Assembly: GCF_940670765.1 (NCBI RefSeq)
Contig: NZ_CALNVW010000047.1
Location: forward strand, 1 to 48,190
Direction of reading: 5' to 3'
DNA length: 48,190 nucleotides
From: Streptomyces sp. A 4/2
GTDB taxonomy: Bacteria > Actinomycetota > Actinomycetes > Streptomycetales > Streptomycetaceae
Shown: positions 25,888 through 34,496 of the stretch, piece after piece
Position numbering within the stretch: position 1 is the stretch's first letter
Layout of the letters: the number at the start of each line of letters is the position of its first letter
Translations under genes and position numbers: made by a program
Notes under the pieces: generated by a model
Databases searched by the model: none
Seen by the model: the letters and a program-made list of their open reading frames with translations, nothing else
Told to the model about the DNA's origin: nothing

Positions 25888-26858
25888 CAGGCGTCAGCTT
25901 CCTCTTCAATCGGACGCTCCATGATCGCCCGTACCTCCTGGGTTCGTTGGAGGATCTGTCGGCAGAGCGTCTCGTAGTCGTCGTACACGGACTGGATGGT
26001 GTCGGGCAGCTTCGCTCCGCCGGAGTACTGGTCGAAGAGCTCAACCAAGGGGTGCTCGTCGTCCCGGGACAGGCTCGCCACCAGCTCACTGTGCCCAATG
26101 ACTCGGTCGAAGCCGTGATAGCCGCCCTTGAGGATCTTCCGAAGGTAGTCCGAAGCCTTCTTGTGGATCAGGGTCGAGTTGCGGCCGGTCGCGAACAAGA
26201 TGATGCCCAGCATCGTGAGCAGCGGGTTGACTCTGCGCGCTTCATCGAAGTGCTTCTTGATTGTCAAGGTGCCGTCGAGGGAACCTCGGTCGGTCTTCGT
26301 CGACATGACCACCCAGCGGCTACACGCCAGACCCTGGCGCTGCATCACCGGGTTCTCCGGCGGGAGGTCGATCAGGATGAAGTCGTAGTCACCGGCGATC
26401 GGCAGAAGGCACTGGAGGAGCCTCAGGTCTGCGTTCTTGGTGAAGGCGGACCGCAGCCTCGGGTAGACGTCGGTGACGAACTCCTCGATCTTCGGACCGC
26501 CGACAATGAGGTCAAGGCCAGGGCGTACCGGAACCGGCTTGAGCGGCGTCCCCTTGCGCAAGGCTTCGACCAGAGCCTCGCCCTCGTCCAGATACTTCTT
26601 GTCGACGCCGAACTCGTGGATCGCCAGGTTTCCCTGACCGTTGATGTCGAGAGCCAGTATCCGGGGCTCCTGTCCCATCTTCTTCAGGTACCGCATCAGC
26701 ATGAGCGCGAAGTTCGCCGTCACGCTGGTCTTGCCGCTGCCGCCCTTGTCGTTCGCGAAGACGTAGACATGCCAGAGGTCCTCCCAAGGGATGTCCAGAG
26801 GCTCATCCTTGTCATACTCAGCTAGAGCGAAGCTGTAGGGGAGTACATCCGTCGGCAT
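25887..26858 (-). CDS. parA: ParA-family partition ATPase
   Basis: 323 residues. The deviant Walker A motif NDKGGSGKTS is at 36-45, with the signature first lysine of ParA/MinD ATPases. ILALDINGQGNLA (Walker A') and FILIDLPPENPVM (Walker B) follow. There is no N-terminal HTH, as in type Ib partition systems. ATG at 26858 has GAGGAG upstream. It is followed immediately by the small ParB-like gene. It would drive segregation of this replicon; the 12-bp iterons about 340 bp upstream are a candidate centromere. Codon use is slightly less GC-rich than the flanking genes. Confidence 0.88.
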   Translation of the reverse strand: MPTDVLPYSFALAEYDKDEPLDIPWEDLWHVYVFANDKGGSGKTSVTANFALMLMRYLKKMGQEPRILALDINGQGNLAIHEFGVDKKYLDEGEALVEALRKGTPLKPVPVRPGLDLIVGGPKIEEFVTDVYPRLRSAFTKNADLRLLQCLLPIAGDYDFILIDLPPENPVMQRQGLACSRWVVMSTKTDRGSLDGTLTIKKHFDEARRVNPLLTMLGIILFATGRNSTLIHKKASDYLRKILKGGYHGFDRVIGHSELVASLSRDDEHPLVELFDQYSGGAKLPDTIQSVYDDYETLCRQILQRTQEVRAIMERPIEEEADA

Positions 26859-27200
26859 TAGACTCCTCGCAGGTCAGGACATGGTTCGAGCATGGGAAGG
26901 CGGGCAGCGTGCAGGGCGTGAAGCAGAGCAGTGCGGCTGTCGCTGAACATGTTGCCACAACGATCTTCGGCATCGCAGGCAGCCGCGCAGATACCTCTCT
27001 CGGCGTCTCCGCTGGAGTGCCCCAGTGGTCGACACCTGCTTCGATGCTGAGCATCCCTCGGGTAGCGATCGCTTGGCACTCTTCAGGTCCAAGCGGTGGT
27101 GCACCTAGGTGCGAGCTGGAGGCTATCCCAAGCAGTGGTGCTGACAGGGCGCTTTCGGTCTGGGCAAGTGCCTCTCACCTGCGCAAACAAGCAGTCGGAA

Positions 27201-27233
27201 CTACTTGCACAGCTACTTGCAGACCTACTTGCA
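27201..27233. repeat. Three CTACTTGCA iterons with 12-bp period
   Basis: CTACTTGCA occurs at 27201-27209, 27213-27221 and 27225-27233, exactly 12 bp apart, with an inverted relative (GCAAGTAG) at 27358-27365. They lie about 340 bp upstream of parA, where type Ib systems often place their centromere. Confidence 0.7.
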
Positions 27234-27867
27234 AGCCCCTGATGTGTGATGGTGGTGCGAGATGCTGCACTACTGGGTGCATGCATGTAGGGGTGCGACA
27301 GTGCATGACATCGTGGCAGCTGTGCGTGTGGTCAGATGCTGAGCAGTTGGGGTGCTCGCAAGTAGGCACTGGTTGTGTGCCTAGGGTGTGTCATCCGAGG
27401 AGGGCTCGCTGGCACCTTTGTGGATCGCAGGCGGGTTTGCCGGTAGGTAAGCCGGGTGTGGTGCGACTGCGATGGCTTCGCTTGCAGCTAGGTGGCCTTC
27501 AAGTGCGCTGCTCAGAAGCTGGCCCTTTGGCGGGCCAACTCGCAAGCAAACTGAGAGGCCAGCTCGCTTGCGACCGGGATGGTCTTAACGGGGGTCGGTT
27601 GCGGAGACGATCAGCCGCCCAACGTGTAGACCGGCGGAAGTGCATTGGTGCTGGCTCTATTGCATTCCTCCGTGTCCGCTTTTCGCCGTGGCCTCAGGGC
27701 GGCGCCATGAGTGCATCCCCATGGCGGCAAGCGGCTTGCAACCAAGTAGACGCTGTTAGCAGCCAGATGACTGGCCTTCATGCTGGGCGGAATGTTGCCA
27801 AGTCGCATGGCGAACCAGTCGGCAATCTGTCGCTCAAGCTGCGGAGCTACCCGGGTGGTTTGGCGCA

Positions 27868-28360
27868 GTGCAAGTTGTCGCACGAAGTGGCGGGCGCGCT
27901 GGTCTGCCTGTCCCGTGGCTCGGCGAAAGGCTTTCAAGCTAGTCGCCAGGTCGTCCGCAGAAGTGGGCTGACGACTGACTCATTGGCCAGACCCGCGGCC
28001 GGCCCCTCGGTTTACCTCTGGGGCAGCCTCGCGGGTGGACTTCCAGGCGTCCTTCCGGTTGACCCTTCGCGCGGCCCCTGGCTTAGACTCCCGGCTAGTT
28101 CCGAAGGAGGCCTCTGGGATGGCCTCCTGGGTGGCCTTGCCGTTGGTTTGCGGGGAGGTATCCGGACCGGCCTTGCGAAGCGCCCCCCTTACCGCCATCA
28201 GACATACCATTCGAACGGTCCAGTGTGGTGCAAGTTGTTGGCCACGATGGCAGGCTCGCTGGTTTGTCTTTCGTGCGGCTCAAAGAAAGGCTTTCGAGTC
28301 GGTTATCAGGTCGTCCGCAGGGTCGGCCTCATGGCCGACTCACGGGTCGGTACCTCGGCG
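27868..28360 (+). repeat. Two degenerate direct copies of a ~130-bp unit
   Basis: The segment beginning GTGCAAGTTG at 27868 recurs at 28229; both continue through the shared core GGCTTTC and CAGGTCGTCCGCAG. By eye the copies are about 70% identical over roughly 120 bp. In the open plus-strand frame they encode similar peptides (ALVCLSRGSAKGF and SLVCLSCGSKKGF). Confidence 0.6.
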
Positions 28361-28572
28361 GGACTTGAGGTTGGCCGTCGGACCAGCCTGTTGAAGTGCC
28401 CTGTTTCCCGCCATCGGATATGCACAGAGTGATTCCTTTTGGTCGGCCCTCACATACGCCAGGAAGCACAGCATGAGAATGGCATCTCGATACGCTACAT
28501 GGCGGTCTAGTGGAGAGGGCGGCACGCTCGCTCATTAGTGCACTTTCATGCTGGTGGACCAGTAGGCCAAAG

Positions 28573-28640
28573 GGTGTGCCGCGCGGTCACACCGCTAGAT
28601 CACCAGCTTGCTGAGGACTTGGCGTGATAGGCGGCACACC
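28573..28640. repeat. 10-bp perfect inverted repeat with 48-bp spacer
   Basis: GGTGTGCCGC at 28573-28582 and GCGGCACACC at 28631-28640. It sits at the right end of the repeat-rich region; the function is unknown. Confidence 0.5.
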
Positions 28641-29054
28641 ACCTTGCAAGGTTCTCGCCGAGGGATAGACGCAGGGCCCGATTTATGCCTTTTGTGGGCA
28701 TCTTGAGGGACGGGAAAAGGGCCCCTGACCTGCATGTATTCGCTGTGGCGGCCTATCTCGCCCTGGTGGCTCTAACTGCCCAGGCATCTCCTGATCGGCT
28801 GCTAGGGGGGCCATTCTGTCCCTTTGGGGATCTGCGCAGCGTCCAGAGAGGCTCGTCGGCGGAGTTCGAGGCGTCCTGAGCCGCATTTCACGGCACCCGG
28901 TCAGAACGGCAGTCGCTCAGCATTGGCGACCGGAGAGTTGCCGCTGGCGGAGTCGTGCTCCGGACCTATCCGTCGACGAGCCCGCAACGGTATGGGTCGC
29001 TCCCTGGAGCCTTCATGAGTCGATCGACCGCTGGGGCGGCAGCCTGCGTTCGAG

Positions 29055-29783
29055 TCAGGTGCTCATGATGGAGACAGCGAGTGCTCCGATGATCATGTAC
29101 GGGCCGAAGGCCAAGCGGCTCTTCGTGGATGCGCGCCCGGTAAGGATCAGTGCGAGGCCGGTGACTGCGGCCAGGGCGAACCCGGCGAAGGTGCCCCAGA
29201 GTACGGAGGTCCAGCTTGACCAGCCGAGGAGTGCGCCGACGGCGGGTGCGAGTTTGACGTCGCCCATGCCCATGCCGGCGACGACGAGGACCAGGTAGAC
29301 GGCGGTGACCACCGCCGCCGCGGTGAGGGTGCGCCAGATGCTGCCAGGATCTCCGGCCAGGGCGGCTCCGCCGAGCAGCAGGACGGTGCCGGCGGACGCG
29401 GGCAGGGTGAGGATGTCGGGGAGGCGGTGGACCTTGAGGTCGATGACCGTCAGGGCGGCTCCGCAGGCGAGGAGCCAGTACTGCGCGGCCCCGGCCCAGC
29501 CACTTGCTCCGGCGGCGGCGACGGCCGCGAAGGACGCCCCGGTGAGCAGTTCGGGCAGGCCGGCGGCCGGGCCGGTCTTCGAGCCGCAGGAGGGGCAGCG
29601 TCCCCTGGTCGCCTGAAGTCGGCCGCGGAGTCCGGGGGAGGGGTAGCTGTTGGCGCAGGAGGGGCACGCGGTCCGGTTCGGTTCGCCCCGGGGTACGGCG
29701 CGGGCGAAGATCAGCGGCCGGGCCGCTGCGCCTGCTGCGAGGCCGGCGAGGAGTGCGACGACGACGGTGACCATGGGCGGCAT
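29055..29783 (-). CDS. A24-family type IV prepilin peptidase-like membrane protease
   Basis: 242 residues from the ATG at 29783 (GGAGAG upstream). It starts with a transmembrane segment (MVTVVVALLAGLAAGAAA), then two zinc-type cysteine pairs (CPSC twice) as in full-length PilD enzymes. Several further membrane segments contain both catalytic aspartates (TVIDLKVHRLPD and GMGMGDVK, the GxGD motif). It would process type IV/Tad-type prepilins at the membrane. No pilin gene is in the window. It is divergent from the DUF2637 gene, a pairing that suits plasmid surface or transfer functions (inference). Confidence 0.88.
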   Translation of the reverse strand: MPPMVTVVVALLAGLAAGAAARPLIFARAVPRGEPNRTACPSCANSYPSPGLRGRLQATRGRCPSCGSKTGPAAGLPELLTGASFAAVAAAGASGWAGAAQYWLLACGAALTVIDLKVHRLPDILTLPASAGTVLLLGGAALAGDPGSIWRTLTAAAVVTAVYLVLVVAGMGMGDVKLAPAVGALLGWSSWTSVLWGTFAGFALAAVTGLALILTGRASTKSRLAFGPYMIIGALAVSIMST

Positions 29784-30093
29784 CGGAGCTCTCCAGGCGA
29801 TCGGGGACGGTGATTCCAGCCAGCTGGTAGGCAGGTCTACTGAAGCGTAACGAAGGCGCCCAGCGGACCTACAGGCGGGCAAGATCGTGATCTTCAGTAC
29901 AAATAGGCAGGTGGAACGGGGTAACGTGAGAAAAAGGGGGTGGTTCGTCGACCTCATCCCTCGTACCGTTCAAGGCCACCGGGGTGGCCTGAATGCGATG
30001 GGAGGTCGATCCGTGTCACACCCGAGGCGTTGATCGCACCTCTATGTGCGATGCGCGCCTGCGCACGGACTCGACGAGAGGGAAGTACGACCA
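29784..30093. promoter_or_regulatory. Divergent promoter region with two palindromes
   Basis: 310 bp between the prepilin peptidase and DUF2637 genes. A perfect palindrome AGGCCACC-GG-GGTGGCCT lies at 29973-29990, and ATCGCAC-N6-GTGCGAT at 30033-30052. The second is 42 bp upstream of the DUF2637 start and well placed as an operator. AT-rich stretches at 29880-29940 may hold the leftward promoter. Confidence 0.5.
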
Positions 30094-31614
30094 ATGACCG
30101 CTGGGTCGAGCAGCACCGTCCTCTGGCCGTCCATACCGCCCGCCCCCGCCCCGGCGCGCGCCCGGATGAAGTGGACGAGGGGACGCAAGGCGCTGTTCGG
30201 CGCGATCGGTGCGGGGTCGCTCGCGATCGCGACGGCCGGCTTCGTCGGCTCCTACACAGCGGTGCGGGCCCTGGCCGAGGAGAAAGGTTTCGGCTCGTTC
30301 GCCCCGGCGTTCCCCCTCGCGGTCGACCTGGGGATCGCGGTCCTGCTCGCCCTGGACCTGGCCCTGACCTCGGTCAACCTGAAGTACCCCCTACTGCGGT
30401 ACATAGCCTGGCTGCTCACCGCGGCGACCATCTTCTTCAACGCGGCGTCCTCCTGGCCCGACGTCCTCGGCTCCGCGATGCACGCGACGATCCCAGTCCT
30501 GTTCATCGCCGTCACCGAAGCGATGCGCAACGCGATCGCGAAGGCGACGGACCTCGAGCTCGACCAGCACATGGACTCCATCCGGCTGTCCCGCTGGTTC
30601 CTGCAGCCGGTGGCGACCTTCTCCATCTGGCGGGACATGAAGCTCTGGGAGATCCGGTCGTACGCCCTGGCTCTGGAGCGCTACCAGGAGAAGATGCTGC
30701 TGAGGCAGGACTTGCGGGCGAAGTATGGGTGGGGCTGGCGGCGGAAGGCGGCCTCCGCCGAGCTGCGGCCGCTGCGCCAGGCCCGGCTTGGCATCGCGAT
30801 CGACCGGAGCACGGTCGCCATCACGGCATCGGCTGAGCGGCAGCTTGACGAGGGGCCTGCCCCCGCGGCGGTTGAAGCGGCACCACCGGTCGCGGCCGCG
30901 CCCGCTGTGGAGGCGCCCGCCGCAGTTCCGCCGGTGAACGTCCCTGCTGTCGCCCCGCCTGCCGCAGTTCCGTCGGTGAACGTGCCCGCTGCCGTCCCGC
31001 CCGCGCCGCCGGTGAACGTTTCTGCTGTCGCCCCGCCTGAGTCGGCTCCCGAACCGGCTGCTTCGCCGGCCGCCGCTCCCGCAGCCCCGGCGCCCGCCCA
31101 GATGGTGGGCGACCCGCAAGGGGCCGAGGGGCACGCCCCGGCGGGAGCGCCTGAGGGGCCCGGTGTCGGCCAGGAGAAGGTGCCAGATCCCGAGCTGGAA
31201 GACGGGCAGCATCGCGGCGAGGCCTCGTACGCTCCGGAGCCGGAGGGTGACCCGACCCCGGAGCCGGGTGAGGCGAAGGACGAGGACGGCGACGAGGAGG
31301 ATGACGAGGCGGCCGACACCGGAGCGGAGGAGCCCAAGGTCAACCTCGGCGTCGCCCCGCCCGGTGAGACGAAGGTCCAGCGGGCCGAGCGGATCTACCT
31401 GGCACATCAGGAGGCGGGAGTGGAGCTGACTAAGCCCAATCTCGCCCGGTGGGCCGGCTACCAGCAGGAGGGCTCGGGCCGCACCCAGTACAACAAGCTG
31501 GAGAAGAAGCACGGGCCCATCGTGGTCCGTGAGGGAGCGGACCAGCTGGACCTGGACTGGCGTGACCCGGCGGCGTCCGGCGAGGGCCTGCGGCCGGCCG
31601 AGCCGGTGAGCTGA
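30094..31614 (+). CDS. DUF2637 membrane protein, SpdB-like plasmid spread candidate
   Basis: 506 residues from the ATG at 30094 (GGAAG upstream). Four hydrophobic segments lie in the first ~160 residues (around GAIGAGSLAIATAGFVGSY, LAVDLGIAVLLALDLAL, YIAWLLTAATIFFNAAS and IPVLFIAVTEAM), the DUF2637 pattern. A Pro/Ala/Val linker with repeated PPVNVPA units follows, then an acidic stretch (EDEDGDEEDDEA), and a C-terminal HTH-like segment (VQRAERIYLAHQEAGVELTK). DUF2637 proteins are frequent on Streptomyces plasmids and actinobacterial integrative elements next to transfer genes. A membrane protein with a cytoplasmic DNA-binding tail could tether plasmid DNA to the membrane (inference). Confidence 0.82.
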   Translation: MTAGSSSTVLWPSIPPAPAPARARMKWTRGRKALFGAIGAGSLAIATAGFVGSYTAVRALAEEKGFGSFAPAFPLAVDLGIAVLLALDLALTSVNLKYPLLRYIAWLLTAATIFFNAASSWPDVLGSAMHATIPVLFIAVTEAMRNAIAKATDLELDQHMDSIRLSRWFLQPVATFSIWRDMKLWEIRSYALALERYQEKMLLRQDLRAKYGWGWRRKAASAELRPLRQARLGIAIDRSTVAITASAERQLDEGPAPAAVEAAPPVAAAPAVEAPAAVPPVNVPAVAPPAAVPSVNVPAAVPPAPPVNVSAVAPPESAPEPAASPAAAPAAPAPAQMVGDPQGAEGHAPAGAPEGPGVGQEKVPDPELEDGQHRGEASYAPEPEGDPTPEPGEAKDEDGDEEDDEAADTGAEEPKVNLGVAPPGETKVQRAERIYLAHQEAGVELTKPNLARWAGYQQEGSGRTQYNKLEKKHGPIVVREGADQLDLDWRDPAASGEGLRPAEPVS

Positions 31615-31855
31615 GCCCGGGGGAGGCCGGCGCCCGAGCCCGCCTCTCTCCGGGCCGTAAACCGCGCATCCGGAGCGGACAGCGGGGCGCGGATCATGAT
31701 GCATCCCGTTCGACGAACGGAGAGGCGGGCTGGTGTCGACGGGCCGCCCGCCCGGACGGCGGCCATCAAGGGTCGGACCAACCGCCCATCCCGCCCGCCC
31801 GGGTACCGGCGGCCGGGCGGCGACGCAGGCTCGGACGCCGCGGTTCACTGGAGGC

Positions 31856-32806
31856 ATGGCGGATTACAGCGCTAGCCCCGCAAAGCGGGGCCGCCGGACG
31901 AAAGCCCAGGTCGAGGCCCTGCGGCTGGCGATCTGCGCGATCACGGAAGAGGCGCAGCCGTGCAGCGTCCGCCACGTGTACTACCTCGGCATCGGACTCC
32001 TCTGGGACAAGGACACCGGTCACTCCCGCAAGAACTACTCGCTGGTCGTCCGCGAGCTGGGCCACCTTCGCGAGGCTGGCCGGATGCCCTGGGAGTGGAT
32101 CACCGACGGGACCCGCATGGCCCGGCAGGAGACGCAGTACGACACCCTCGACGACGCCCTTCAGCGCCACGCGGAGAGCTACCGGCGCAACCTGTGGGCC
32201 TCCCAGCGCCGCCGCGTCGAGGTATGGGTCGAGAGCGACTCGGTCGGGGGCGTGGTCGAGCCGGTCACCTCGGCGTGGGGCGTGGGCCTGTACTCCTGCC
32301 GGGGCCAGTCCAGCAAGACCTTCGTCTGGGAGGCCGCGCAGCAGTACGCACGGCAGGGCAAGCCGGTGACCGTGATCTTCTGCGGTGACTGGGACCCCAC
32401 GGGCAGATGTGTACCTCGTTCCGTGGCCGCGCGGATGCAGCGCTACGGCAACGGCGAACTCGACCTGGACTTCCGGCAGATCGCCATTACCGCGGACGAC
32501 GTCCGCTCCGGGCGTCTCGCCACCCACGACGTCAACACCCGCGACGTCAACTACGCCCGCTACCGCGAGGAGTGCCTGAGCGAAGGCCTCGACCCGAACA
32601 TCTCGGTCGAGGTCGAGGCCCTGCGCCCCGGGTTGCTGCGGGAGCGGCTCTCCGGGGAGATCGAGGGCCTGGTGGACGACATCCGCCGGTGGAACATCGA
32701 GTCCAGGGCCGAGGAAGCCGACCGGGAGCTGCTGCGGGCCCTGCAAGGGGTGGCGAGGCGGATCGTCCGGGGAGAGCCGGCGGTCGAAGACGACCGAGAC
32801 GAGTAG
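31856..32806 (+). CDS. Spo11/Topo VIA-like protein of the 'Mini-A' type
   Basis: 316 residues. A winged-helix segment carries SVRHVYYLGIG (Tyr42-Tyr43), matching the catalytic-tyrosine strand of Topo VIA/Spo11. A Toprim domain follows with VEVWVESDS (Glu126) and FCGDWDPTG (Asp178, Asp180), the metal-binding Glu and DxD. No Topo VIB-like ATPase is in the window. Stand-alone A-like proteins (Mini-A) are known from plasmids and viruses. It may nick, cut or manage plasmid DNA, for example at replication intermediates. ATG at 31856 is close behind GGAGG; a GTG at 31733 could add 41 residues. It lies 241 bp downstream of the DUF2637 gene. Confidence 0.8.
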   Translation: MADYSASPAKRGRRTKAQVEALRLAICAITEEAQPCSVRHVYYLGIGLLWDKDTGHSRKNYSLVVRELGHLREAGRMPWEWITDGTRMARQETQYDTLDDALQRHAESYRRNLWASQRRRVEVWVESDSVGGVVEPVTSAWGVGLYSCRGQSSKTFVWEAAQQYARQGKPVTVIFCGDWDPTGRCVPRSVAARMQRYGNGELDLDFRQIAITADDVRSGRLATHDVNTRDVNYARYREECLSEGLDPNISVEVEALRPGLLRERLSGEIEGLVDDIRRWNIESRAEEADRELLRALQGVARRIVRGEPAVEDDRDE

Positions 32807-32860
32807 CCCCGGAGGCGCGGTAGGCCTACGGCGGCCTGGGCGGCCTGAGCCGCGGACGGG

Positions 32861-34087
32861 TCAGCGCATCAGGGCGGTGGCCTCGTCCAGGCGCTTTTGC
32901 AGCGTCGCCGCGGTGTCCGTCAGCTTGTCCTGCTCGGCCCGGAGCCTGGCGAGGGCCTGCCGCTCGGCGTGGCTGCGGTCCGCGGCCCGGGTGTACGCGG
33001 CGGCACGGCGCAGAAGAGCGATGTCGGGCCGCTGGGTGTAGTGGGTGGCCAGGGCGCGGACCACGGCCCACCAGCGGTGGTTGGTGGCCGCCGGGACGGG
33101 CTGGGTGGCGGCGGGGTCGGCCCGGGAGGCACGGGGGAGCGTCGGCGGGAAGGATGGGGTGATGGGCGTCGTGCTGGAGTGGTTCCAGCCCCCGCGCAGC
33201 CGGATGCCGTTGACGACAGGCTCGTCGCTGCGGGCGTCGTCGGCGCCGGTGCCGTACTGCACGCTGACGCCGGTGGGGACGGGGTGTGTGCTGTGCCGGT
33301 ACGGGCCGATGACGACGCTGCCGGCCAGCCGGGGCCCGTCGACCCGGTAGGTGACGGTGCCGGGCGGTTGGTTGACCGCGGTCTCCCGCACCAGCGCCGT
33401 GCCGAGCGCCTGGCCGTGCTCGTCGGTGTACACGAGCCGCGTGACGTCGGCCGGCGGATCGGGCGGCGGTGGGGGAGCGGCGGCCAGCTCGTCCAGGCGC
33501 AGCAGGCGGTCTTGGTCCAGGCGCAGGCGTTCTCGGACGGCGTGGAGGTCGGCTTCGGCCGTGGCCAGGGCAGCGCGGGTGGTGCGGACTGCGGTGGGGG
33601 CTGCCCGGCGTGCGGCGGCCAGCACCAGGTCGCTGCGGTCGTCACGGGCCTGCCAGTGCTCAAGGACGGCCAGGACGACTTCCTCCAGGAGGTCCGCCGC
33701 GCGGTCGGGTACCCGCCTGGTCGCGTGGTGCTCGCCGAGGACGACGGCTTCCACGAGGACGGCGCGGGGGTCCGGGAGGCGGTCGGGGGTGAGGCAGGTC
33801 GCGGTTCCGTGCACGCGCACGCGGTGGACGACCGGTTCGTCCGGACGCGGCCGGTACGGGCGTACCGGTGGCTCGCCGTCGCCGAAGCTGACCCGCACAC
33901 CCGCGGGAAGAAGTTCGTCGGCGACGGTGTACGGGCGGACCAGGAGGACTCCGCGAAGGTGGCGGGTGTGGACGGCGTAGCGCGCGGTGCCGGCCTGCGG
34001 GGAGGCGGTGGTCGACACGGACAGGACGCCGCCGCGGGGGAGGGGGAGCGTGATCTCTTCGGGCTCGGCCGGGGGCGGGGGAGGCAC
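32861..34087 (-). CDS. Unknown protein with internally duplicated beta-rich domain and coiled coils
   Basis: 408 residues. Two halves repeat the same plan: a beta-rich unit (YAVHTRHLRGVLLVRPY...GVRVSFGDG...DEPVVHRVRVHG, then TYRVDGPRLAGSVVIGPY...GVSVQYGTG...DEPVVNGIRLRG), each followed by a helical, probably coiled-coil stretch. A Pro-rich linker joins them. There is no signal peptide, membrane segment or enzyme motif. Convergent with the Mini-A gene. I do not recognise the family. The 54-residue gene upstream on the same strand may be co-transcribed. Confidence 0.7.
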   Translation of the reverse strand: MPPPPPAEPEEITLPLPRGGVLSVSTTASPQAGTARYAVHTRHLRGVLLVRPYTVADELLPAGVRVSFGDGEPPVRPYRPRPDEPVVHRVRVHGTATCLTPDRLPDPRAVLVEAVVLGEHHATRRVPDRAADLLEEVVLAVLEHWQARDDRSDLVLAAARRAAPTAVRTTRAALATAEADLHAVRERLRLDQDRLLRLDELAAAPPPPPDPPADVTRLVYTDEHGQALGTALVRETAVNQPPGTVTYRVDGPRLAGSVVIGPYRHSTHPVPTGVSVQYGTGADDARSDEPVVNGIRLRGGWNHSSTTPITPSFPPTLPRASRADPAATQPVPAATNHRWWAVVRALATHYTQRPDIALLRRAAAYTRAADRSHAERQALARLRAEQDKLTDTAATLQKRLDEATALMR

Positions 34088-34160
34088 AGGTGATCTCCGG
34101 GAGGGGACGGGATCGGGGCCGTGGCCGGAGGTGGCATGGGCCCCGTATCGGGGGTGAGGC

Positions 34161-34325
34161 TCAGGAGTCGAGGAGGTGTTCGCCGTCGGCGAGGTCCTGG
34201 GCGGCTTCTCGGAGCCACTCGCGCTTCTCGCGGGCGCGTTCGGTTCCGTGGTGCAGTTCCTTGGGGTTGTGCCCGGGACAGCAGTAGTCCCGGCGCTTGC
34301 CCCGGCGGGTCATCATGACGGCCAT
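34161..34325 (-). CDS. Small basic protein of 54 residues
   Basis: Reads MAVMMTRRGKRRDYCCPGHN and continues through a Glu/Arg-rich helix to LADGEHLLDS. A GAGG ribosome site is seven bases upstream of the ATG at 34325. The Cys-Cys-x3-His arrangement hints at metal binding. It lies 73 bp upstream of the 408-residue gene on the same strand, downstream of an AT-rich promoter-like island. Similar short proteins are, to my memory, common in Streptomyces; function unknown. Confidence 0.6.
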   Translation of the reverse strand: MAVMMTRRGKRRDYCCPGHNPKELHHGTERAREKREWLREAAQDLADGEHLLDS

Positions 34326-34371
34326 GGTCACGCCTCATTGGGATGGGTGCGGGCTGGAGGGCCCATTCGAA

Positions 34372-34420
34372 AGGAGATTTGTAACAATACATGAAGTCAC
34401 AGAATTAAGAAATACATGGA
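34372..34420 (-). promoter_or_regulatory. AT-rich promoter-like island with repeated AATACATG
   Basis: A sharply AT-rich stretch in otherwise GC-rich DNA, with AATACATG at 34386-34393 and 34411-34418 (25 bp apart). It sits 47-95 bp upstream of the 54-residue minus-strand gene and is the likely promoter/operator for it and the gene after it. Confidence 0.45.
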
Positions 34421-34496
34421 AGGGTGGAGGACCGTGCGCCGCCGGAAAAGCAGTGCAGAGCGCCGGACGCGATGCCGTAGAGTGACGGCATACCGA

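Larger units (their letters stand above)
26859..29054. other. 2.2-kb repeat-rich region without convincing genes
   Basis: Lower GC than neighbours and no normal Streptomyces third-position bias in any frame. It holds 12-bp iterons (27201-27233), an inverted GCAAGTAG (27358-27365), two degenerate copies of a ~130-bp unit (27868 and 28229) and a 10-bp inverted repeat (28573-28582 with 28631-28640). One plus-strand frame is open from 26909 to 28432 but encodes an unusually Cys/Trp-rich, acid-poor sequence. Candidate roles are centromere or origin of the replicon, or a decayed gene. Confidence 0.5.

Noticed and set aside
27181..28400. CRISPR array
   Set aside because: The repeats are short (9-12 bp) or degenerate long copies without regular spacers, and no cas gene is present.
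26909..28432. Annotating the 507-codon frame as a normal CDS
   Set aside because: Composition is unlike any protein family I know, there is no ribosome site and no GC3 bias; kept only as a finding.
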